Shown here: positions 47,917 through 56,714 of the stretch, one piece after another
Layout of the letters: the number at the start of each line of letters is the position of its first letter
Numbering within the stretch: the first letter of the stretch is position 1
Assembly: GCA_017656305.1 (NCBI GenBank)
Contig: JACDOG010000001.1
Coordinates: forward strand, 124,001 to 188,000
Direction: 5' to 3'
DNA from: Thermoanaerobacteraceae bacterium
GTDB lineage: Bacteria; Bacillota; JADQBR01
DNA length: 64,000 nucleotides
Program-made: the position numbers and the translations under genes
Notes under the pieces: model-generated
The model's input: only the letters and a program-made list of their open reading frames with translations
What the model was told of the DNA's origin: nothing
Databases searched by the model: none

Positions 47917-48037
47917 TTAAAGGTGTTTCGAAAAGAAGCCAAAGGAAAAATACCGCGCTCCAGGTCACAGCAACCGATCCTCACCTGATACACGATGGTT
48001 GCCACATTGGCCGGCTTTTCGAACAACCCCTTTAAAG
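47917..48037 (-). ncRNA. Structured 5' leader element of the RNase J mRNA
   Basis: The ends pair: TTTAAAGGTGTTTCGAAAAG on the left and, reverse-complemented, TTTAAAGGGGTTGTTCGAAA on the right. Inside, GCAACC/GGTTGC (47970-47975, 47997-48002) and CAGGT/ACCTG (47961-47965, 47983-47987) interleave, which would give a pseudoknot. It lies 50 bases before the start codon in a leader of ~265 bases. It matches no riboswitch class I know. A MITE-like insertion is the alternative. Confidence 0.5.
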
Positions 48038-48136
48038 GCAATAAAAAAAGAAAGTAATAGCTTAACCAGGCATATAATTTATAAACACTACTCACGTTAG
48101 CACTTAACTATCCGAACACTGTAGAGCCTAGTTTAT

Positions 48137-48165
48137 ATTATACTGAAAGAAAAAATAGCTTACAA
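48137..48165 (-). promoter_or_regulatory. Sigma-A promoter of the RNase J gene
   Basis: TTGTAA (48165-48160), 17-base spacer, TATAAT (48142-48137). It predicts a long 5' leader of about 265 bases before the start at 47866. Confidence 0.75.
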
Positions 48166-48234
48166 GCACCAGTTGCCACAATCCAATCAGGGCATCTGCG
48201 TCCGCCTTATTTGTAGTATTGCAATTAGTTAAAC

Positions 48235-48276
48235 AAAAAATACTCTAAGGGCATTGAGAAATACCCTTAGAGTATT
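48235..48276 (-). terminator. Terminator of the dap/asd operon
   Basis: AATACTCTAAGGG (48239-48251) and CCCTTAGAGTATT (48264-48276), a perfect 13-bp stem with a U run on the minus strand, just past dapA. Confidence 0.92.
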
Positions 48277-48299
48277 GCAATAACCGGAAACACCTATCT

Positions 48300-49184
48300 T
48301 TAGTCAAGTAATCCCAGTTCTGTCAGGGTATTTTTAATTACCTGCACTTCTTCGTCAGTGGCCTCGTGTAGCGGCAATCGCAACCCGCCCACTTTAATTC
48401 CTTTCAAGTTGAGGGCTGTTTTGATGGGTACGGGATTGGTAGTAACAAAAAGAACCTTAAATAGCGGGAATAATTTGAGGTGAATGGCAGTTGCTTTTGC
48501 AACATCACCCTGTTGAAAACTGTCAATCATTTCTTGCAGTTGGTTGCCAACTAGATGGCTGGCCACACTGACTACCCCCCGGCAGCCCAGGGCCAACATA
48601 GGTAGTGTTAAAGAATCATCCCCGCTGTAGATGGCAAAGTCCTCTGGCAAGCTCCTGCGCAGCACACTTACCTGGTCCATGTTGCCTGCCGCCTCTTTAA
48701 GAGCTACTATGTTATCAATCTCCGCCAGACGGGCTACCGTTTCCGGAGCCAAATTGGTAACTGTTCGCGAAGGAACGTTGTAAAGCATTACAGGCAGGTC
48801 TATTTCCTCTGCAATAACTTTGAAATGCTGGTACAGTCCCTCCTGCGACGGTTTGTTATAATACGGCACAACCAGCATTACACCGTGCAGCCCGATGCGC
48901 TGTGCTTCCCGGGATAATCTTATGGACAAGGCAGTATTGTTGGTGCCGGTACCGGCAATTACCTTTACCCGGTCTCCGACTGCCTCAAATACTGTTTCAA
49001 AAAGCTTGACCTTTTCCTCTTCGGACAGATTCGGAGTTTCTCCGGTAGTACCGGAAACAACAATTGCATCGCTACCATTATCCGCTAAATAATTTGCCAG
49101 TGTTTTAACCGCACCCCAGTCCACATTATTGTGCTCATCAAAGGGAGTCACCATAGCAGTAATAACTCTTCCGAAATCAACCAA
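48300..49184 (-). CDS. dapA: 4-hydroxy-tetrahydrodipicolinate synthase
   Basis: About 294 residues; condenses aspartate semialdehyde with pyruvate. Motifs: [14 protein letters not shown], the Tyr in MLYNVPSRT and the Schiff-base Lys in [10 protein letters not shown]. Start choice is open: TTG at 49184 and GTG at 49187 both fit AAAGGAG. Last gene of the dpaA-dpaB-asd-dapG-dapA run, whose product feeds both lysine/DAP and dipicolinate. Confidence 0.95.
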   Translation of the reverse strand: MVDFGRVITAMVTPFDEHNNVDWGAVKTLANYLADNGSDAIVVSGTTGETPNLSEEEKVKLFETVFEAVGDRVKVIAGTGTNNTALSIRLSREAQRIGLHGVMLVVPYYNKPSQEGLYQHFKVIAEEIDLPVMLYNVPSRTVTNLAPETVARLAEIDNIVALKEAAGNMDQVSVLRRSLPEDFAIYSGDDSLTLPMLALGCRGVVSVASHLVGNQLQEMIDSFQQGDVAKATAIHLKLFPLFKVLFVTTNPVPIKTALNLKGIKVGGLRLPLHEATDEEVQVIKNTLTELGLLD

Positions 49185-49215
49185 CACAATCACTCCTTTT
49201 TATGAAGCTCCCAGT

Positions 49216-50457
49216 TTAGCAAACCTTCTCTTGAACCGTCTCATGTAGATTAAACTGCTTGTGTAAAGCCTGAATAGCTTTCTTCAAATCGTCCCGGTCC
49301 ACCAGGCACCAAATACTGGTATAGGAATCGGAAGACTGTAAAATTTCTATGTCGTTACTGACCAGCGCTGAGACAATTTTGGCCATTACTCCCGGCACTC
49401 CGGTCATAGCCGCACCTACAGCTGCCACTTTGGCACAGTTGCCTCTTACCACAGGGGGCAATCCATTTTCCTCCAGCACGGAAACTGCTGTTTCTACCAC
49501 GTCATCTTTAACCGTAAAGATTACTTCTTCCGGTGACGTGTATATGAAATCAACGGAAATACTATTATCCGCCATCAGCTTAAATACCTTTAATGCCGCA
49601 CCTGCATCCCCGGTATTCTTAAATGACACTTTTATCTGACTGATATTGGTAATATGAGTAATGCCCGTAATCAGGCTGTCTTTAATTTTAGTAGGCTGTT
49701 CGTATTTTACCTCTCCGGACATCACCAGTGTGCCGGGATGGTCATTAAAAGTATTGCGCACCCTTAACGGTATGTTGCGCTGCATGGCAATCTCTACGGC
49801 CCGCGGGTGAATTACCTTGGCTCCTTCATGGGCTAACTGGCAAAGCTCGTTATAAGTGACTTTTTCCAGCGTCCGTGCCTCGCCTACCATTCTGGGGTCT
49901 GCCGTTTTTACCCCGTCAACATCAGTGTAAATTTCTATCATTTCGGCTTCCAGCGCCACACCAATGGCACTGGCTGTAGTATCGCTGCCACCTCTTCCCA
50001 ATGTAGTAATTTTACCGTCCCTTGTCTTTCCCTGAAAACCGGTTACGATCACAATTTCATCCTGATTTAATAGTTCTTGAATTTCTGCGGGATGCACTTC
50101 TAACACACGGGCATCTCCATGATTATCGTCAGTAATAATTCCGGCTTCAGGACCTGTAAGACAGCTGGCGGAAAATCCGGCTTCTTCCAGCTCAGAACAC
50201 AGGACAACTGCTGAAATAATTTCGCCGCACGAGAGAAGCAAGTCCATTTCCCTGGTTTTCATCTTCGCCCGCGAATGTTTAACCAGATCAATTAATGTAT
50301 CCGTTGCATACGGGTCACCACTGCGTCCCATTGCCGAGACCACCACTACAACTTTATAACCGTCATTCTTAGCTTTAGCAATTTTCTTGATTACTGCTTT
50401 CCGGGAATCTTTTGTAGCTACGGAAGAACCGCCAAACTTTTGTACGATAACCTTCAT
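49216..50457 (-). CDS. dapG: Aspartate kinase (DapG type)
   Basis: A 413-residue aspartokinase: KFGGSSVATKDSRKAV N-terminal motif, GFQGKTRDGKITTLGRGGSDTTA and two C-terminal ACT domains (ITHITNISQIKVSF; AAVGAAMTGVPGVMAKI). It makes aspartyl phosphate. In B. subtilis the isozyme in this operon is DapG, inhibited by meso-DAP; I take the symbol from the identical gene order. Confidence 0.93.
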   Translation of the reverse strand: MKVIVQKFGGSSVATKDSRKAVIKKIAKAKNDGYKVVVVVSAMGRSGDPYATDTLIDLVKHSRAKMKTREMDLLLSCGEIISAVVLCSELEEAGFSASCLTGPEAGIITDDNHGDARVLEVHPAEIQELLNQDEIVIVTGFQGKTRDGKITTLGRGGSDTTASAIGVALEAEMIEIYTDVDGVKTADPRMVGEARTLEKVTYNELCQLAHEGAKVIHPRAVEIAMQRNIPLRVRNTFNDHPGTLVMSGEVKYEQPTKIKDSLITGITHITNISQIKVSFKNTGDAGAALKVFKLMADNSISVDFIYTSPEEVIFTVKDDVVETAVSVLEENGLPPVVRGNCAKVAAVGAAMTGVPGVMAKIVSALVSNDIEILQSSDSYTSIWCLVDRDDLKKAIQALHKQFNLHETVQEKVC

Positions 50458-50474
50458 AGTGCACCTCGCAACTA

Positions 50475-51476
50475 CTAAAGATTTTTGATCACCAGTTCCG
50501 CTATCTGTACGGCATTGGTGGCCGCCCCCTTGCGCAGGTTATCAGCAACCACCCACATATTTAAACCGTATGGTACCGTATCGTCTTTGCGTATTCTGCC
50601 AACAAACACTTCATCCCTGCCGTCAGCATCAACGGGCATCGGATATGCCAGTTTTTCCGAATCATCAACCACAACAATTCCCGGCGCCTTCCTGAGCAGT
50701 TCCTTTGCTTCACTGACACTCAGCTCTTTTTTCAGTTCCACGTTAACTGCCTCTGAGTGTCCGTTGAATACCGGTACCCTGACAGTGGTGGCAGTTACTG
50801 CAACACTATCATCGCCAAGTATTTTTTTGGTTTCATTAACCATTTTCATTTCTTCTTTGGTATAGTCATTATCCAAAAAGACGTCCAAGTGAGGCAGCAA
50901 ATTAAAGGCTATCTGGTACGGAAATACTTCCGGGCTTACGTTCTCATTGTTCAACACCTGCCGTGACTGCCTTTCCAGCTCTTTAATTGCCTCCGCACCG
51001 GCGCCGGATACAGCTTGATAGGTAGCCACTACCACTCTTTTGATACCAGCAGCATCATACAACGGTTTTAAAGCCACCACCATCTGAATTGTAGAACAGT
51101 TGGGATTGGCAATTATCCCCTTATGCCAAGTCACATCTTCCGGGTTTACCTCAGGAACCACCAGGGGCACGTCAGGGTCCATACGGAACGTGCTGCTGTT
51201 ATCAATTACCACAGCGCCTGCTTTTACCGCATCACGAGCAAACTGCTTGCTTGCTGAGCCTCCGGCAAACAGGGCAATATCTACACCTGAAAAGGAATTA
51301 GGTGTCGTTTCTTCGATAGTATAAATCTCGCCTTTAAACTCCACCTGTTTACCCGCTGACCTGCTGGTAGCCAGCAACTTCAAGTTGCCAACGGGAAAAT
51401 TACGTTCTTCCAATACTTCCAAAAGTTTGTTACCAACAGCCCCGGTGCCAACTATAGCAACATTATATTTCTTCAT
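50475..51476 (-). CDS. asd: Aspartate-semialdehyde dehydrogenase
   Basis: A 333-residue enzyme reducing aspartyl phosphate to the semialdehyde. NADP site VGTGAVGNKLLEVLEERNFP, catalytic Cys in IANPNCSTIQMV, and His in PVFNGHSEAVNVEL. ATG at 51476 behind AGGAGGT. Confidence 0.95.
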   Translation of the reverse strand: MKKYNVAIVGTGAVGNKLLEVLEERNFPVGNLKLLATSRSAGKQVEFKGEIYTIEETTPNSFSGVDIALFAGGSASKQFARDAVKAGAVVIDNSSTFRMDPDVPLVVPEVNPEDVTWHKGIIANPNCSTIQMVVALKPLYDAAGIKRVVVATYQAVSGAGAEAIKELERQSRQVLNNENVSPEVFPYQIAFNLLPHLDVFLDNDYTKEEMKMVNETKKILGDDSVAVTATTVRVPVFNGHSEAVNVELKKELSVSEAKELLRKAPGIVVVDDSEKLAYPMPVDADGRDEVFVGRIRKDDTVPYGLNMWVVADNLRKGAATNAVQIAELVIKNL

Positions 51477-51580
51477 AGTTATACCTCCTCTATTCATAGA
51501 AAAAAGGCATATAAACCAGTGTACCCTAGCAAGATTCATTTGTCTATAAAATTAATATTTAAAGCTATGTTAAACAGAAC

Positions 51581-52165
51581 CTAATATTGTATCAGTACCG
51601 GTTGGATCTGTTTTCCTTCTAAAGCCAACTTTACTGTTTCCGGTATCAAGTCCATTTTCGCCATTAAGGAATTGGGTTTCTCCACAGGATTATCCTGTCC
51701 AAACGGCACCAAAAACACATTGAAAGTATTGACCAGAATGCCGATGTTTTTAGCGTTGAAGCCCAAACCATCATTGGTGGAAACAGCCATTACCACCGGC
51801 TTGCAGTTGCGCAATTGGGCTTTTGCCGCCATGAGCACCGCTCCGTCCGTGATGCCGTTGGCAAGTTTTGCCAGCGTATTACCACTGCACGGAGCTATGA
51901 CAAGTACATCCAGCAATGACTTGGGACCGATGGACTCTACTTCAACGATAGTAGTAAGGGGATCCTTGCCGGTCATGGCAGTGAGCTGCTCCAACCATTG
52001 TTTGGCCAGCCCAAAGCGAGTATCCGTAGTCAGCACCGAATGTGATACTATGGGAATCACATCAGCACCCAGGTTTATGAGTTCCTGAACGTAGGGCATC
52101 ACTTCTCCTAGAGTACAATGAGACCCGGTCACGGCAAAGCCAACAGTTTTTCCTTTCAAGTCCAT
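51581..52165 (-). CDS. dpaB: Dipicolinate synthase subunit B
   Basis: A 194-residue flavoprotein-like subunit (SpoVFB) with GFAVTGSHCTLGEV near the start and VIAPCSGNTLAKLANGITDG. With DpaA it makes dipicolinic acid in the mother cell for the spore core. ATG at 52165 behind GGAGGTG, 18 bases after dpaA. Confidence 0.94.
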   Translation of the reverse strand: MDLKGKTVGFAVTGSHCTLGEVMPYVQELINLGADVIPIVSHSVLTTDTRFGLAKQWLEQLTAMTGKDPLTTIVEVESIGPKSLLDVLVIAPCSGNTLAKLANGITDGAVLMAAKAQLRNCKPVVMAVSTNDGLGFNAKNIGILVNTFNVFLVPFGQDNPVEKPNSLMAKMDLIPETVKLALEGKQIQPVLIQY

Positions 52166-52183
52166 GACAAGCACCTCCAAGAA

Positions 52184-53071
52184 TTATGGCAAATTATCCA
52201 AAATAATTCGAGGAATTGTACGTGCCAGCATCTCACCGGCTGTTTTGGGCGCCACTTTGCCGGGCAGGCTCAGTGCCCAAACTGTCTTAACACCCAATTT
52301 CTCTGCCTGCGAGAAATCCACACCTCCCGGTGCACTGGCCAAATCAATAATTACAGCCGACTTAGATACGACCTTTAATTCCTCCACACCCAATACCACT
52401 GCCGGTACAGTATTGAAAATCAAGTCCATCTGTCCGAGAAGCGATTTAATCTCCTTAATATCCACCGTATTTAACCCCATTTCATACCCGCGCGCCAGGT
52501 GAGATTTGCGACGGGCAGCCACAAAGGTATTGGCCCCCATGGCTTTTAACAGGCGAGCCAAAGTTAAGCCGACTCTCCCTAATCCTATGACCATAGCATT
52601 GCTGCCGTGAATTGTGATTTCCGTTTCCTTCATAGCTATTTCTACTGCACCTTCAGCGGTGGGGATAGAATTGAGAATTGCAATCTCGTCATCATCAGCA
52701 ATCTCAACCAGCCTGAGAGAAAGACGGTATGCCCAAGTCTTTAAATACTCCTGCGCCACCCCGGTAAGCACCGGAGCATTGCTGGGCAGAACACGTAGCA
52801 ATTGAGGGGTTAACCGTAAATTTTCCTTGGCGTACATAGCACCTCGAACGTTACCTTCATTATCCGTACCGGGCATTGGTAATATTGCCGCATCAGCATT
52901 CTCCAATGCCTCTTTTAATGTCACGGAGACCAAACCACCAGGGAGCATTTCCTGGGGATAACCTACAACTTTAACCGTTGCACCCAGGCGCAGCAATTCA
53001 TCAATCACAAGAAGCTGGCGTTTATCCCCGCCGATAACCGCAACTGAAACGCCGGCTAAACTTTCAGCCAC
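52184..53071 (-). CDS. dpaA: Dipicolinate synthase subunit A
   Basis: A 295-residue subunit (SpoVFA) with an N-terminal VAVIGGDKRQL motif and a Rossmann NAD(P) site VIGLGRVGLTLARLLKAMGA. It oxidises the dapA product to dipicolinate. GTG start at 53071. A possible mother-cell promoter lies upstream, between it and dapB. Confidence 0.94.
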   Translation of the reverse strand: MAESLAGVSVAVIGGDKRQLLVIDELLRLGATVKVVGYPQEMLPGGLVSVTLKEALENADAAILPMPGTDNEGNVRGAMYAKENLRLTPQLLRVLPSNAPVLTGVAQEYLKTWAYRLSLRLVEIADDDEIAILNSIPTAEGAVEIAMKETEITIHGSNAMVIGLGRVGLTLARLLKAMGANTFVAARRKSHLARGYEMGLNTVDIKEIKSLLGQMDLIFNTVPAVVLGVEELKVVSKSAVIIDLASAPGGVDFSQAEKLGVKTVWALSLPGKVAPKTAGEMLARTIPRIILDNLP

Positions 53072-53108
53072 TTTTTTCCCTCCCTGTATTCCATAAGTGA
53101 TGTATTAT

Positions 53109-53136
53109 CACTATATGTAATACAGGTCTATTGGTG
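53109..53136 (-). promoter_or_regulatory. Possible sigma-K/E promoter of dpaAB
   Basis: CAC, 16 bases, then CATATAGTG on the minus strand, roughly like the sigma-K pattern AC-N16/17-CATAnnnTA. The match is partial; B. subtilis spoVF is known to be sigma-K-dependent. Confidence 0.3.
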
Positions 53137-53178
53137 CTTGTCATGTAACTGTTTATTTAAATTGTTTCACGGTAACAC

Positions 53179-53967
53179 TTAAAGTAAATTCTCCAAACCA
53201 ATCACCATCCTATCCAGACTTACTACTTTTTTCACAGCCAACAATACCCCCGCCTGGAAAGACTCCCGGCTGTAGGAATCATGCCGAATAGTCAGGCTTT
53301 CCCCAGTTCCGCCGAAAATAACCTCCTGGTGAGCTACCAGACCCGGGAGGCGAACGCTGTGAATAGGTATACCGTTGACTTCCGCACCACGGGCTCCGGG
53401 CGCTTTTTCATATGTTTCCGGTACTTGAGAAAAGTCCCTATGTAAATTGGTACTGATGCTTTTCGCAGTAGTCAAGGCAGTTCCCGACGGGGCATCCTGT
53501 TTTCCTGCATGGTGCAACTCAATAATTTCCACGTCGGAAAAATACCGCGCCGCCTCAGTGGCAAAACGCATCATCAGGATGGCACCTAGAGCAAAATTAG
53601 GTGCGATTACACCGCCTAACCGTCTCTCTTCACACATTACATACAGTCGCTCCACATCCTTTTCTTTTAACCCGGTGGTACCAATAACCGGGCACACACC
53701 ATTCTCAATGGCGGTTACACCGTTTTCCACTGCCGCGTCCGCCCGCGTAAAATCCACCAAGACGTCTGCAGTCGTTTTCCTGAGGGTATCCTCTAAATCC
53801 TTTTCCACAAACAGGTTCACATTACTACCTATTAACTCGGCAACAGACGCACCGTCATTTACATCCACTGCCCCAACCAGGTGAACATCGTCAGCATTAT
53901 GCAGTGCTTTCATCATGGCTCTTCCCATCTTTCCCATAGCGCCGGCAACAACCACTTTAACAGCCAT
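53179..53967 (-). CDS. dapB: 4-hydroxy-tetrahydrodipicolinate reductase
   Basis: A 262-residue reductase: GAMGKMGRAMMKAL NAD(P) motif, IIELHHAGKQDAPSGTAL with the catalytic His/Lys. It reduces the DapA product on the way to lysine and DAP. It is the first gene behind the lysine riboswitch, so lysine should lower its expression while dpaAB downstream can start from its own sporulation promoter. Confidence 0.96.
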   Translation of the reverse strand: MAVKVVVAGAMGKMGRAMMKALHNADDVHLVGAVDVNDGASVAELIGSNVNLFVEKDLEDTLRKTTADVLVDFTRADAAVENGVTAIENGVCPVIGTTGLKEKDVERLYVMCEERRLGGVIAPNFALGAILMMRFATEAARYFSDVEIIELHHAGKQDAPSGTALTTAKSISTNLHRDFSQVPETYEKAPGARGAEVNGIPIHSVRLPGLVAHQEVIFGGTGESLTIRHDSYSRESFQAGVLLAVKKVVSLDRMVIGLENLL

Positions 53968-53993
53968 TTTTTCACCCCCTTAGCAAAAATACA

Positions 53994-54026
53994 AACAAAA
54001 AAGCTACCGGAGGATATTCCAGTAGC
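53994..54026 (-). terminator. Riboswitch-controlled terminator before dapB
   Basis: On the minus strand GCTACTGGA, a short loop and TCCGGTAGC are followed by six U and more U-rich sequence. It lies 35 bases after the lysine aptamer and 27 bases before dapB, the position of an expression-platform terminator. Confidence 0.9.
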
Positions 54027-54060
54027 GTACAGCCACATAGTTTCCCCTCTCTTCCCCTTA

Positions 54061-54243
54061 GTGAGATAGTTCTCCACCACCGGCTAGGGTAACCGATGGT
54101 GACAGTGCTGCACCTATTCGATACAGCCCCAGCTCTATTGAGGAGGTCGCTCAATAGAACTTCGGCGATGGCCCCTTTCACCATAACTTCCCCTGACCTC
54201 TGGGTATTATGGCTACTGATGGCGCACCGCGCCTCTACCTCAC
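54061..54243 (-). ncRNA. Lysine riboswitch (L box)
   Basis: The 183-base aptamer is closed by P1: GTGAGGTAG (54243-54235) with CTATCTCAC (54069-54061). It contains the L-box signatures AGGTAGAGGCGC, GTGAAAGGGGC...TCGCCGAAG and GGAGAACTATCTCAC. Bound lysine should favour the terminator at 53994-54026. This accounts for most of the gap between dapB and ymxH. Confidence 0.95.
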
Positions 54244-54281
54244 CCCTAAAGAGATGAGGTATTACTATTAAGTTTTAACCA

Positions 54282-54310
54282 ATGATAACATATTTAGAAA
54301 GTTATGTCAA
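54282..54310 (-). promoter_or_regulatory. Sigma-A promoter of the riboswitch-dapB transcript
   Basis: Perfect TTGACA (54310-54305), 17-base spacer, TATCAT (54287-54282), about 40 bases before P1 of the aptamer. The -35 directly abuts the ymxH stop. Confidence 0.88.
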
Positions 54311-54580
54311 CTAAATAGAATATTTATGCATTTTCCCGTGGGATTCGTCCAATTCAACAATAATAACCTGACTGCCCACTTTTTTCACCGACTCCCACGG
54401 TATTACCATTTGCGACTTTTCAGCCCATAAATTTATAAAATTACTTTTATTGGGCAAAATTATTGACTCTATTTCACCGCTGGTATCATCAATAACCAGA
54501 TCCGATTCGCCCACCGTCCCCAGGCGTACCCCATTATAGATATTGACAATTTCTTTGCCCACCAGTTCACTTAACCGCAT
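54311..54580 (-). CDS. ymxH: YlmC/YmxH family PRC-barrel sporulation protein
   Basis: An 89-residue PRC-barrel-like protein (MRLSELVGKEIVNIYNGVRLG; IPWESVKKVGSQVIIVELDE). Members are common in spore formers and several are sporulation-induced. The position upstream of the dipicolinate and dap genes matches B. subtilis ymxH. Confidence 0.85.
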   Translation of the reverse strand: MRLSELVGKEIVNIYNGVRLGTVGESDLVIDDTSGEIESIILPNKSNFINLWAEKSQMVIPWESVKKVGSQVIIVELDESHGKMHKYSI

Positions 54581-54912
54581 TATACCCCTCCTTCATGTTT
54601 ATTGGTTTTCAGGCAAACAAACAATTTCACAACTATGGGCTGAACTACTGCAGCCACCAGTGCGACCAGAGCCATGGGGTCCAGCGAAACACCCCAAACG
54701 GCAATTTCCTTGGGTACATCTATATTTAAAAATGTGCCGAGCATGATGAGGGAAATGTATATACCTCCGGCCGAGCTGATTAACTCCACCAGTGCGTCAG
54801 CAAAAAGTCTCAGGTTGGTATCCTTTCTTACCTCTTTTAGAGATACCTGCTGTTTTTTTAATAAGGCCTTTTCCCTTACAGAAAAAAAAAACAGGCAAAC
54901 AGTAATAATCAA
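54580..54912 (-). CDS. Small membrane protein, unknown
   Basis: About 110 residues with an N-terminal hydrophobic segment and two further membrane helices (ISSAGGIYISLIMLGTFL; MALVALVAAVVQPIVVKLFVCL). Not recognised. There is no ATG: the TTG at 54912 or an upstream ATT would have to serve, so the start is uncertain. Its stop abuts the ymxH start. Confidence 0.5.
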   Translation of the reverse strand: MIITVCLFFFSVREKALLKKQQVSLKEVRKDTNLRLFADALVELISSAGGIYISLIMLGTFLNIDVPKEIAVWGVSLDPMALVALVAAVVQPIVVKLFVCLKTNKHEGGV

Positions 54913-55040
54913 TAAAACAATTCCGCTAACCGCTCATCCCTCCCTCACTTTACTTTATGACTAGACGGGCCCGAGTATGCTCTTTTTAGAAGGCAAAATC
55001 CAAAAAAGCAGCCTCACTGCCACTTGCATTACTCAGTCAC

Positions 55041-55065
55041 ATGACGACACGTGTTAACATTGGTC
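55041..55065. repeat. Partial copy of the 1.9-kb repeat arm
   Basis: ATGACGACACGTGTTAACAT and the next five bases match 2119-2143 at 22 of 25 positions, and ACTCAGTC lies just before both. It lies in the gap upstream of the small membrane gene, past dut's terminator. Confidence 0.7.
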
Positions 55066-55119
55066 CAGTTTTTTACTAAATCAACAATAGCCACTTACCA
55101 ATTTCCAGGCTAAAAAGAT

Positions 55120-55149
55120 ATAAAAAATAGACCGGCTTTAATACCGGCC
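55120..55149 (-). terminator. Terminator of dut
   Basis: GGCCGGT and GCCGGTC pair on the minus strand (with G-U pairs), followed by TATTTTTTAT, directly past dut. Confidence 0.75.
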
Positions 55150-55173
55150 ACAAATTTTCGAAAATCACTTCTT

Positions 55174-55620
55174 TTATTTGCCCGTATGCCCGAACCCACC
55201 GGCACCTCTAACGGTTTCATCCAATCTTTCAACCAGCACCGGCTTTACCCGGGCAACCGGGCAGATTACCATCTGAGCCACCCTGTCACCTCTGTTAATA
55301 GTGACACTTTCCTTACCCAGATTTATCATAATCAATTTTATCTCTCCACGATAATCGGCATCAATTGTCCCCGGAGTGTTGACCAGGGTTAAACCGTATT
55401 TCAGGGCCAAGCCGCTGCGGGGGCGAATCTGTGCTTCATAACCTGACGGTATGGCAATACTGATGCCGGTTGGTACCAGGCAGATGCTTTGCGGGTCGAT
55501 GACAATTTTATCAGCACAGGCGGCGTATAGGTCCATTCCTGCAGCTTCCGGCGACATATACTGCGGCAGGGGTAGCCCACTACCGTGTTCCAGTTGTTTT
55601 ACAGGCAGTTTCAGACTCAT
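55174..55620 (-). CDS. dut: dUTP diphosphatase
   Basis: A 148-residue trimeric dUTPase with all five motifs, including [38 protein letters not shown] and the C-terminal [10 protein letters not shown]. It removes dUTP and supplies dUMP. ATG at 55620 behind GGAGGT, 30 bases after mqnC. Confidence 0.97.
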   Translation of the reverse strand: MSLKLPVKQLEHGSGLPLPQYMSPEAAGMDLYAACADKIVIDPQSICLVPTGISIAIPSGYEAQIRPRSGLALKYGLTLVNTPGTIDADYRGEIKLIMINLGKESVTINRGDRVAQMVICPVARVKPVLVERLDETVRGAGGFGHTGK

Positions 55621-55649
55621 ACAACAGACCTCCCAAAAACTTGGCTGGT

Positions 55650-56714
55650 TTAAAATCTTTTTACATGACTATAATCAGTGCGGCGCTGTACCGGAGTATA
55701 CCCGGCATCTTTTATGCAGCGTATAATCTCATCAATGGGTACCCGGAAATTTGCTCCTGCAGCCCGAACAACATTTTCCTCCAACATGGTACCGCCAAAA
55801 TCATTGGCGCCGAACCATAAAGAAACCTGTGCCATTTTAGCTCCCTGGGTCACCCAGGATGTCTGGATATTTGGTACATTGTCCAGCACAATACGCGAGA
55901 TAGCCAGCGTTTTCAAATAATCATGCCCAGTAGTCCCGGTACCACCCAGTTCGGTATTCTTTGGTTGAAAGCTCCAGGGTATGAATGCAGTAAATCCACC
56001 GGTTTTATCCTGCTGTTCCCTCACTCTGACCAGGTGCTTTACCCTGTCGGCCAGAGTCTCGACACTACCGAACATCATGGTAGCTGTGGTTTTCATACCT
56101 AACTTATGTGCCTCTTCCATTACCGCCATCCACTGTTGCCAGGAAATCTTACGGGGACTGATATATTTCCTCACCCTATCCACCAGAATTTCGGCACCTC
56201 CCCCGGGCAACGAATCCAGTCCGGCGGCCCGGAGCTTGAGCAGTGTCTGCCGTATGGTCAAATTGGCCTGCTCGGCGAAATGCACAATTTCCGGTGGCGA
56301 AAAGGAGTGCAGGTGAATGTCAAAATTATCTTTTATATCCCGTACCATGTTTAAAATATCTTCAAACGCCAGGTTGGGATTGAGCCCACCCTGCATCAAT
56401 AGCTGGGTACCCCCGTGGTCAATGGTTTCTCTAATTTTAGCAAACAGTACCTCGCGGTTAATCACGTACCCGTCGGGGTGGTTTTCACCGCGATAAAAGG
56501 CGCAAAACCTGCAGCCAACCTTGCAGATATTGGTATAATTAATATTTCTATCAATGACAAAGGTAACGATACGTTCAGGGTGCATCCTGTTACGAATTAA
56601 ATTGGCTGCCTGACCCAACGACAGCAAGTCACCCTCTTCAAAGAGAATTAGCGCTTCATCAGCGGAAATTCGCTGACCAGCCACCGCTTTCTCCAGGATG
56701 TTGCTAACCTTCAT
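55650..56714 (-). CDS. mqnC: Cyclic dehypoxanthinyl futalosine synthase
   Basis: A 354-residue radical-SAM enzyme of the futalosine menaquinone pathway: cluster motif [29 protein letters not shown] and [13 protein letters not shown]. It cyclises dehypoxanthine futalosine. The ATG at 56714 is preferred to a GTG at 56723. It overlaps mqnA. Confidence 0.94.
   Translation of the reverse strand: MKVSNILEKAVAGQRISADEALILFEEGDLLSLGQAANLIRNRMHPERIVTFVIDRNINYTNICKVGCRFCAFYRGENHPDGYVINREVLFAKIRETIDHGGTQLLMQGGLNPNLAFEDILNMVRDIKDNFDIHLHSFSPPEIVHFAEQANLTIRQTLLKLRAAGLDSLPGGGAEILVDRVRKYISPRKISWQQWMAVMEEAHKLGMKTTATMMFGSVETLADRVKHLVRVREQQDKTGGFTAFIPWSFQPKNTELGGTGTTGHDYLKTLAISRIVLDNVPNIQTSWVTQGAKMAQVSLWFGANDFGGTMLEENVVRAAGANFRVPIDEIIRCIKDAGYTPVQRRTDYSHVKRF

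Noticed and set aside
47850-48095. 81-codon minus-strand frame in the RNase J leader
   Set aside because: It runs through the paired leader arms, overlaps the RNase J start in another frame and has an unlikely composition; the structured-RNA reading fits better.
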